From Bacteroidaceae bacterium (lineage in GTDB: Bacteria > Bacteroidota > Bacteroidia > Bacteroidales > Bacteroidaceae): DNA of 5,269 nt. This document shows positions 1-4,629 of the stretch, piece by piece; position 1 is the first letter of the stretch, and the number at the start of each line of letters is the position of its first letter. The DNA lies in contig JAFZKR010000083.1 in assembly GCA_017551845.1 (NCBI GenBank), forward strand, positions 1 through 5,269. The letters are read 5' to 3'. The notes beneath the pieces are model-generated. The model saw nothing but the letters and a program-made list of their open reading frames with translations. It did no database searches and was not told the origin of the DNA. Made by a program: the position numbers and the translations under genes.

Positions 1-501
1 AGGAAACAGGTCACCCTGAATCTGAATACCCTGGTCACGACCACCGTTTGAGCCGGCCTCACCACAATAGTCTCCCATTCCTGAAAACTTCTTGGTAATC
101 TGTGAATAATCACCGAATCCTACGTCCCAGGGATTATAGGGATTCTCAAACAGGAAGGCACGCTTGTACTGACCTATCTTTACAGAGAACTCCTTCCAGT
201 GCGCCCACTCCACGAAGTAGTCCTTCATGTGAAAAGCCGCATTGTTGCCCTGTATCTGGACACGATATTTGAAATCATTCAGTATAGTTCCGTCCACGTA
301 AGCACGGAACAAGCGCTGGCTAAAACCATCACCGCCATACTGACCATCTTTGTCAGTATATGCATATTTGCCAATAAAGTATCCGCCAAATTTGGGGGTA
401 CTTGCAAAATCGGTCACCTTGCGACCATACTGCACATCCTGGGCCAATGCCGGCAAGACCGTTAACAAAGCTGCTATTGCAGTCAAAAATATCTTTTTCA
501 T
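1..501 (-). CDS. Porin_O_P (OprO/OprP-type) outer-membrane porin, 5' part only
   Basis: The N-terminal 167 codons of a beta-barrel porin are present; the rest lies beyond the left edge. Translation begins MKKIFLTAIAALLTVLPALA followed by QD, a classic signal peptide: two Lys, a hydrophobic core, and an ALA-Q cleavage site near residue 20. The mature part has alternating aromatic/polar beta-strand sequence (for example KFGGYFIGKYAYTD, then FSQRLFRAYVDGTI and FKYRVQIQG). The FRAY, IGQYKRAF and 'ENPYNPWD' segments are typical of Bacteroidota phosphate-selective-porin-like proteins (Porin_O_P family). It should sit in the outer membrane as a passive channel for anions or small solutes. The start ATG is 27 nt after the stop of the upstream transporter gene, with no promoter or terminator seen between them, so the two are probably cotranscribed and both under the upstream riboswitch. 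Family assignment is fairly secure; the substrate is unknown, and 'phosphate-selective' should not be taken literally. Confidence 0.85.
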   Translation of the reverse strand, partial: MKKIFLTAIAALLTVLPALAQDVQYGRKVTDFASTPKFGGYFIGKYAYTDKDGQYGGDGFSQRLFRAYVDGTILNDFKYRVQIQGNNAAFHMKDYFVEWAHWKEFSVKIGQYKRAFLFENPYNPWDVGFGDYSQITKKFSGMGDYCGEAGSNGGRDQGIQIQGDLFP

Positions 502-528
502 ACTAATTGAATTTGTGTTCAAAAAAAA

Positions 529-1983
529 TCAATTCATTGCGAACGGGAATATCTTGGTAAGCCACAGGAATCCCAATGCAAAGCCTATGGCGCCTATGAT
601 GATACCCACCTTGGACATATCCTTGGTGTTGACCAGGCCGGTGCTCGATGCAATGGCGTTAGGAGGTGTGGATATGGGGAACAGCATTGCTATGGATGCG
701 CAGACTGCAATGAATGAGATCATCGCGTGAGTACCTCCAAACGCCATGAATGAGGCGTTGTTTGCTGCTGTAGGATCGGCCATGCCTTCAGCAACCACGA
801 TCAGAATAGGTATAAGCAGTGCGGCAGTTGCCGAATTGCTGATGAAGTTTGAAAGGAAATAGCATACAAAACCCGCTATTATCAGGACGCTCAGCACGCT
901 CATTGATCCGAACGGGATGGCGTTGATGAGTGTCTTGGCCAGACCGGTTCCCTGCAGGGCAGTACCCAGAGCAAAACCTCCGGCTACCAACCAGAGCACC
1001 GTCCAGTTGATCTCCTTGATATCCTCCTTGGTGAATATACCTGTCATGGTGAGTACGCCGAGCGGAATCAGAGCAACAACGTTTGAGTTGATTCCCGTAA
1101 GGCTCTCAGTTGCCCACAGAAGGATTGTGCCTAAGAAAGTGATCCATACTACGTATGTCTTCCAGTCAACAGGGCGCTTGTTTGCGGGAATGTCCAGTAC
1201 CAGTTTCTTGGTCTTGAAGGGGACCAGCAGCTGGAGAAGGATCCAAGCCACCAGAATCATTATAAGAACGAACGGAATCATTCTTATTGACCACTCAGAG
1301 AATGTAACCTCATAACCGGCTTCTGTCAGGAAACGTACAGCAGTTGCATTGGGAGGGGTTCCGATAGGAGTACCTATACCACCGATGTTTGCAGCTACCG
1401 GGATAGCAAGTGACAGACCTATACGTCCTTTGTCATCGGACGGAAGCACCTGAAGCACAGGAGCAAGGAAAGCCAGCATCATGGCTGCGGTTGCAGTGTT
1501 TGACATGAACATCGAGAATATGGCAATCACCACAAGGAATCCCAGCAGCACCATGTTGGGCTTAGTGCCGAACGGCTTGAGAAGGACACGTGCCAGAGTG
1601 ACGTCAAGTCCGTACTTCTCGGCCATGATAGCCAATACGAATCCGCCCATGAACAGCATCACAACCGGATCGGCGAACGATGCCATCAGGCTCTTGTAAC
1701 TGACCAGAGTTCCGAATTTGGGATCACAGAACAGACTTATACCCTTGTCCGATATGGTAAGCAAAGTCAGCACTATCAGCAACAATGATGTGGTCCAGTT
1801 GGGGATGATCTCAAATATCCACATCAATGCCGCAAAAACGAACAGTGCTATAACACGCTGCTGAACCACGGTAAGGGCTTCAATGCCATAGAAGTCAACC
1901 GGCACAAGCCAGAGGAAAAGCGTTACTGCCAGAATCGCAGGCAGTATTACGCACATTTTGACATTCAGTTTCTTGTCACTCAT
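529..1983 (-). CDS. DASS-family sodium-coupled anion/dicarboxylate transporter (SLC13/INDY-like)
   Basis: This complete 484-residue integral inner-membrane protein is close to the usual DASS length. The two inverted-repeat signature motifs are visible. The first SNT is at residues 161-163 (in FMSNTATAAMML), with TPPNA at 209-213. The second is SNS at 382-384 (in NFISNSATAALLIPI), with STPPNA at 438-443; the latter matches the C-terminal DASS signature. In VcINDY-type transporters the SNT motifs bind carboxylate groups and the adjacent residues bind sodium; here the second motif carries Ser in place of Thr. Many hydrophobic segments run through the length, and the N-terminus is short and cytosolic (MSDKKLN). 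Members move succinate, fumarate, malate, citrate, tartrate or sulfate, as importers or exchangers; the sequence does not fix substrate or direction. The gene sits downstream of a B12 riboswitch and immediately upstream of a porin, suggesting a paired inner/outer membrane route. The ATG lies in an A/T-rich context without a clear Shine-Dalgarno, usual in this phylum. Confidence 0.93.
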   Translation of the reverse strand: MSDKKLNVKMCVILPAILAVTLFLWLVPVDFYGIEALTVVQQRVIALFVFAALMWIFEIIPNWTTSLLLIVLTLLTISDKGISLFCDPKFGTLVSYKSLMASFADPVVMLFMGGFVLAIMAEKYGLDVTLARVLLKPFGTKPNMVLLGFLVVIAIFSMFMSNTATAAMMLAFLAPVLQVLPSDDKGRIGLSLAIPVAANIGGIGTPIGTPPNATAVRFLTEAGYEVTFSEWSIRMIPFVLIMILVAWILLQLLVPFKTKKLVLDIPANKRPVDWKTYVVWITFLGTILLWATESLTGINSNVVALIPLGVLTMTGIFTKEDIKEINWTVLWLVAGGFALGTALQGTGLAKTLINAIPFGSMSVLSVLIIAGFVCYFLSNFISNSATAALLIPILIVVAEGMADPTAANNASFMAFGGTHAMISFIAVCASIAMLFPISTPPNAIASSTGLVNTKDMSKVGIIIGAIGFALGFLWLTKIFPFAMN

Positions 1984-2327
1984 AGGTAATATGTAGTTTT
2001 AAAAATTTCCGATAAGATGGGGAAACCTCACGGCCTCCCCATTCAATCTGCTGATTCCCAACAACAGGAATCCGCTTTTCTTCAACCCTGTTACGGGTTG
2101 CCATCAAACAAGTATTGCTGTCAAACAATTTTCTGTTTACAGACAATAGCTGATGGAAGTTAAAGCGGGGTTGGAAACCGTATATGACTCTACCGCCGCA
2201 CGCTGATTCCCGCGCGCGGAAGAACGGATCAAGGATCCGCTGTGTTTCCGGGCTGTCACTAACTGTTTCTGACATTGTTTTGTCTAACCCGCCCTATCCA
2301 CGGAGCTAAGGTCTAACTTAGAATTAT
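1984..2327 (-). promoter_or_regulatory. Long structured leader between B12 aptamer and transporter start
   Basis: This 344-nt stretch holds no gene that I can support. Read on the minus strand it contains a series of short inverted repeats: CTAAG/CTTAG at 2306-2321, CGGATC/GATCCG with a 3-nt loop at 2225-2239, AACCC/GGGTT at 2084-2099, GATTCC/GGAATC at 2053-2072, and a strong 11-bp hairpin at 2017-2042. The 10-bp palindrome CCGCGCGCGG also lies around 2208-2218. It follows the aptamer directly, so it should contain the expression platform. No canonical terminator (hairpin directly followed by a U-run) is obvious, so I cannot say whether control is by transcription or translation. An open frame of 99 codons starts at 2275 and overlaps the transporter start by 8 nt; it resembles no protein I know and could be fortuitous. 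Confidence 0.55.
2017..2042 (-). promoter_or_regulatory. 11-bp hairpin with GUGA tetraloop before the transporter
   Basis: The minus-strand RNA folds as AUGGGGAGGCC, loop GUGA, GGUUUCCCCAU: 11 pairs, including two G-U wobbles, closed by a GNRA-type tetraloop. It ends 33 nt before the transporter ATG. The only U-run (five U) comes about 11 nt later, so it is not a textbook intrinsic terminator, but it is the most stable simple hairpin I see in the leader. It is a candidate part of the riboswitch expression platform or an RNA-stability/protein-binding element. The pairing is seen directly; the role is inferred. Confidence 0.5.
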
Positions 2328-2505
2328 GGGCAGGTCTTCTGACTTATCTCCCCGTCTGGAACCTTCCCGGCCATCGAGGCCAGTGGCGTTTGTTGCATTC
2401 AAAGGGGCTGAATGCTCATCCAAACGATACCTGAGAAATACAGCAGCGGGACTGTCCGGGAATCTCACCCGTGTTCCCTATTAAATCTGAATTATCAGAT
2501 ACCCA
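2328..2505 (-). ncRNA. Cobalamin (B12) riboswitch aptamer
   Basis: Read on the minus strand this matches the conserved core of the cobalamin riboswitch in the right order. The elements are AATAGGGAA, then CGGGTGAGATTCCCGGAC, then AGTCCCGCTGCTGTA (the conserved CCCGCNRCUGUA core). Next comes a closed stem at about 2387-2426 (CGTTTG with CAAACG outside, GCATTCA with TGAATGC inside), then GCCACTG, CGGGAAGG, and finally the B12 box GTCAGAAGACCTGCC ending at 2328. A short hairpin, ATCTGA/TCAGAT, precedes the core at the 5' end. In this class, binding of adenosyl- or methylcobalamin normally lowers expression of the downstream gene. Here the downstream genes on the same strand are the DASS transporter and porin. 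The 5' boundary is approximate; the B12 box end is firm. I did not identify the kissing-loop partner or the switching helix. Confidence 0.95.
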
Positions 2506-2516
2506 AATTCCGAGTG

Positions 2517-2547
2517 CAAAGGTACAACAAATTAACAATTACTCAAA
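2517..2547 (-). promoter_or_regulatory. Bacteroides-type promoter for the riboswitch transcript
   Basis: The minus strand carries TACCTTTG (2517-2524), a perfect TAnnTTTG -7 element, separated by exactly 19 bp from TTTG (2544-2547), the -33 element of the Bacteroidota primary sigma factor. Transcription should start around 2505-2510, just before the riboswitch core. The -33 element lies inside the last codons of the truncated tcdA reading frame (stop at 2539-2541), so the promoter and that remnant physically overlap. No terminator separates them. Confidence 0.8.
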
Positions 2548-2847
2548 CAAGTAATTATAATTATATTTAATAACCAGACTGGCCAGCATAAAGCCGAATA
2601 TGGCAGTGATATGAACGACTGTCCCACATACGGTTTCATCCTTGCCTTCCGGTATGAGTTCATCACTGTAAACGCATTGGAACTTACGTTTGGGATACTC
2701 GCCCAACTGCTTGAATTTCTTTCTCAATGCACGTGCCAGGGGATCTCCCTTTACTTTCCAGAATTCCGTAATCTTTATACGCGTGGGATCCATCTTGAGC
2801 GCTGCGCCCATGGATGAGAAGAACTTGGCATTTGTCCTGGTTGCCAT
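2539..2847 (-). pseudogene. tcdA: N-terminally truncated tcdA remnant (C-terminal part only)
   Basis: The frame encodes 102 residues from the ATG at 2847 (or 110 from a TTG at 2871) and corresponds to the C-terminal part of tRNA threonylcarbamoyladenosine dehydratase, a ThiF/MoeB/HesA-fold enzyme. It contains KFFSSMGAALK, DPTRI, GDPLAR and RKFQCVYSDEL, and ends with the family's usual C-terminal stretch (GTVVHITAIFGFMLASLVI). Similarity to the plus-strand tcdA begins abruptly at the codons for Leu-Met (2850), equivalent to residue 137 there; upstream sequence is unrelated. The ATP-binding glycine loop and the DxD/NxNRQ region are absent, so it cannot adenylate a substrate by itself. No stop or frameshift interrupts what remains. 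Over 65 aligned residues I count 52 identities with the other copy. Most likely this is a remnant left by a rearrangement or replacement; a surviving small protein is possible but unproven. Confidence 0.8.
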
Positions 2848-2850
2848 CAG
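2656..2850 (-). repeat. Left arm of an inverted paralogous repeat (tcdA segment)
   Basis: These 195 nt, read on the minus strand, align without gaps to 5034-5228 on the plus strand. By hand count 139 of 195 bases match (about 71%) and 52 of 65 codons specify the same residue. The arms are 2.2 kb apart and enclose the kinase gene, the phosphatase gene and the 5' part of the intact tcdA. Divergence is high, so this is an old duplication or the meeting of two lineages, not a recent copy. Confidence 0.85.
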
Positions 2851-2868
2851 TTTGCTTGAATTCGGGTG

Positions 2869-2876
2869 CAAAAATA
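2869..2876 (-). promoter_or_regulatory. Possible -7 element for the tcdA remnant
   Basis: TATTTTTG on the minus strand fits TAnnTTTG and lies 21 nt upstream of the ATG at 2847. No TTTG or TTG is found 19-21 bp further upstream, so the site is only half-supported. It may drive the remnant, or may be chance in an A/T-rich spacer. Confidence 0.25.
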
Positions 2877-2888
2877 TAAATTTAAGCG

Positions 2889-2896
2889 TATATTTG
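2889..2896 (+). promoter_or_regulatory. Possible -7 element of the kinase-phosphatase-tcdA operon
   Basis: TATATTTG fits the Bacteroidota TAnnTTTG -7 consensus and ends 27 nt before the kinase ATG, giving a short leader of about 20 nt. A good -33 TTTG at 19-21 bp spacing is missing (the nearest TTTG, at 2851, is too far). This is the only plausible promoter element in the 76 bp between the remnant's ATG and the kinase start. Confidence 0.4.
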
Positions 2897-2923
2897 TCTA
2901 TCGGAAACTATTACTGACCTGTT

Positions 2924-3784
2924 ATGAGCACATATAAAGACATTGACCTTAGCGAATGGACCAAGGTGGGAGAAGGTGGCAACGGAACCACATACGAAAA
3001 CCCGGCCCAGCCGGACCTGATCCTTAAAGTTGACCGTAAGCAGATCAACACACTGGAGTTCGTAAAGCACGAGTTTGAGACTTCAAAGGCCGTTGAAAGA
3101 TTAGGACTACCCACCCCAAGAATGCACGAGATGGTACGCGTAGGAGATTTATACGCAACCCTATCGGATAAGATCAAAAACAAGCGGTCACTGTCACGCA
3201 TATGCCATGATGAGCCTCATCGCATTGAGGAGATGGCCAGGCTCATGTGTGAGAACGGAAAGATACTGTTCAGCACCCCGTGCGACACATCGTTCTTTCC
3301 AAGCCGCAAGGAGCAGCTCTTGAGAGCGCTGGACAAGGTTCAGTTCATAAGCCGCAAGAACCGGCAGATACTAAAGTCATTTGCACTGACCATACAGGAC
3401 ATCAAGACCTGCAGTCACGGTGATTTCAACATGGGCAACCTGGTACTGTCAGGCGACAAACCCGTATGGATAGACCTGGACCGCTTTGCCTACGGAGACC
3501 CCATGTTTGACATAGGCCACCTGTTCCAGATATGCAGAATGTACGCCCCCATGAAACAGGTGCAGGACATATTTCACATGACAGAGCAGCAACTGGGCCT
3601 ATTCTGGGAAGCTTTTGCCAAGGCCTACACCGGACAGGATGACCATTCAGAGTTTGACCGTCTGGCCGGCAGGTTTGCATGTCTTGATATAGCCCTGAGA
3701 TATGTGTTCCAAAAGTGCAGTCTGCTGGAAAAGCTGTTCTTTGCCGTATATTTCAAGCGCCAAATCAAAGAATTCTACCTGTAA
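2924..3784 (+). CDS. APH-fold phosphotransferase (aminoglycoside-phosphotransferase-like small-molecule kinase)
   Basis: The protein has 286 residues, the usual size for the APH/choline-kinase superfamily. A glycine-rich nucleotide loop is at 16-24 (GEGGNGTTY), the likely ATP-binding Lys is K35 (ILKVD), and a candidate helix-C Glu is E50. The Brenner-type catalytic loop is HGDFNMGN at 165-172 (catalytic Asp167, Asn172). The metal-binding segment is WIDLDRFAYGDPMFD at 182-196 (Asp184/Asp186), where GDPxxD is the superfamily hallmark. All key kinase residues are present, so it should be an active cytosolic kinase. The N-terminal layout recalls the TIGR02172 group of uncharacterised APH-like proteins; aminoglycoside resistance should not be assumed, and the substrate cannot be read from sequence. 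It is the first gene of a plus-strand operon: the next gene begins 2 nt after its stop. The start is the first ATG after a -7-like site, and the folded domain begins within 15 residues. Confidence 0.85.
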   Translation: MSTYKDIDLSEWTKVGEGGNGTTYENPAQPDLILKVDRKQINTLEFVKHEFETSKAVERLGLPTPRMHEMVRVGDLYATLSDKIKNKRSLSRICHDEPHRIEEMARLMCENGKILFSTPCDTSFFPSRKEQLLRALDKVQFISRKNRQILKSFALTIQDIKTCSHGDFNMGNLVLSGDKPVWIDLDRFAYGDPMFDIGHLFQICRMYAPMKQVQDIFHMTEQQLGLFWEAFAKAYTGQDDHSEFDRLAGRFACLDIALRYVFQKCSLLEKLFFAVYFKRQIKEFYL

Positions 3785-3786
3785 AC

Positions 3787-4629
3787 ATGCGCATTTCATC
3801 ATCAGAGTTCAAACAGCAGTTCATCCCGGTCAAGGGCATAGTCAACGCACGTGACCTGGGAGGTTACATAATTCAGGACGGCCGCCGTCTGCGTGACGGC
3901 ATGCTCATACGCTCCGCACACATGGCCGATGCCACCGATGCAGACCTCAAGTATCTTTCAGAACTACCTGTAGCAAAAGTCATTGATTTCCGTAAAGAGG
4001 AGGAGAAGAACGGTAAGGCAGACCGTATGGTCAGCGGAGCCGAATATATAAGTCTCGTAGTAGATGCCAGCGGCAACAAGAGCCAGGAGGCACAGGAAGA
4101 GGAGAAGAAACTCTTTACCGGACACAAGCAGTTTGTCATGAAGAAGATCATCCTTATAGCCGCATTCAACAAGATGGCTCAAAGGATAGCACGTGATATG
4201 TACCCCAACATGTTTTTCAGTCCGGAATGCCAGCAGCAGTATGCCAGATTCTTCCGTATGGTGCTGGAGACTGAGAGCGGCGCCATACTCTATCACTGCA
4301 CACAGGGAAAAGACCGAACCGGAATTGCATCGGCCCTTCTGCTTGCCGCTTTGGGAGCTGACCGTGAGACCATTGTGGCTGATTTTGATGCCACCAACCG
4401 CGTCTATGACAAATTAGTGCGACGCACCTGCCTGCGCGTACGCCTTATGGGAGGCAAGGACGATGAGATTGCCACCGTGAAAGCATTTCTGGGCGCCAAC
4501 ACTGATAATTTCAATAAAGCACTGGACCGCATTGACCAGGAGTACGGCTCCATGGATGCCTACCTGAGAGGCCCCATAGGTCTGACAGACCAGGATATTG
4601 CCACTCTTAGGGAACGTTATCTTGAATGA
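3787..4629 (+). CDS. Tyrosine/lipid-type phosphatase of the Y_phosphatase3 (PtpB/LipA-like) family
   Basis: This 280-residue protein has the CX5R phosphatase P-loop at 170-179 (HCTQGKDRTG, nucleophile Cys171, Arg177). The GKDRTG form is typical of the bacterial tyrosine-protein-phosphatase family that includes Mycobacterium PtpB and Listeria LipA, members of which hydrolyse phosphotyrosine and/or phosphoinositides. The family's N-terminal signature NARDLGGY is at 20-27, with DGMLIRSA at 37-44 and DFR at 67-69. No signal peptide is evident, so a cytosolic location is likely. The start at 3787, 2 nt after the kinase stop, is preferred over an in-frame ATG at 3715: that earlier start would overlap the kinase by 70 nt and add 24 residues with no family resemblance. 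The stop is overlapped by the next gene (ATGA). Its partner is unknown; operon position suggests it acts with the kinase upstream or on a related phosphorylated compound. Confidence 0.88.
   Translation: MRISSSEFKQQFIPVKGIVNARDLGGYIIQDGRRLRDGMLIRSAHMADATDADLKYLSELPVAKVIDFRKEEEKNGKADRMVSGAEYISLVVDASGNKSQEAQEEEKKLFTGHKQFVMKKIILIAAFNKMAQRIARDMYPNMFFSPECQQQYARFFRMVLETESGAILYHCTQGKDRTGIASALLLAALGADRETIVADFDATNRVYDKLVRRTCLRVRLMGGKDDEIATVKAFLGANTDNFNKALDRIDQEYGSMDAYLRGPIGLTDQDIATLRERYLE

Noticed and set aside
917..1315. Plus-strand open frame of 132 codons inside the DASS gene
   Set aside because: It lies antisense to a full-length transporter with its signature motifs and has no independent support.
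2017..2042. Intrinsic terminator
   Set aside because: The hairpin is strong but is not followed directly by a U-run; the only run is five U about 11 nt later, and the main gene follows it in the same transcript.
2690..2917. Plus-strand frame antisense to the tcdA remnant that resembles the minus-strand frame at 4985-5200 (both contain a VGSILSAAPMDEKNLA-like stretch)
   Set aside because: The resemblance is a by-product of the two homologous tcdA segments: each is the antisense shadow of a conserved coding stretch. No protein family is recognised in that frame.
2911..3201. Minus-strand open frames overlapping the kinase start
   Set aside because: They lie antisense to an intact kinase with all its motifs in order, have no recognisable domain, and are explained as shadows.
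2924..3784. Aminoglycoside resistance gene
   Set aside because: The fold is shared with aminoglycoside phosphotransferases, but many family members are unrelated to resistance and nothing in the sequence or context (no mobile element or other resistance gene) supports it.
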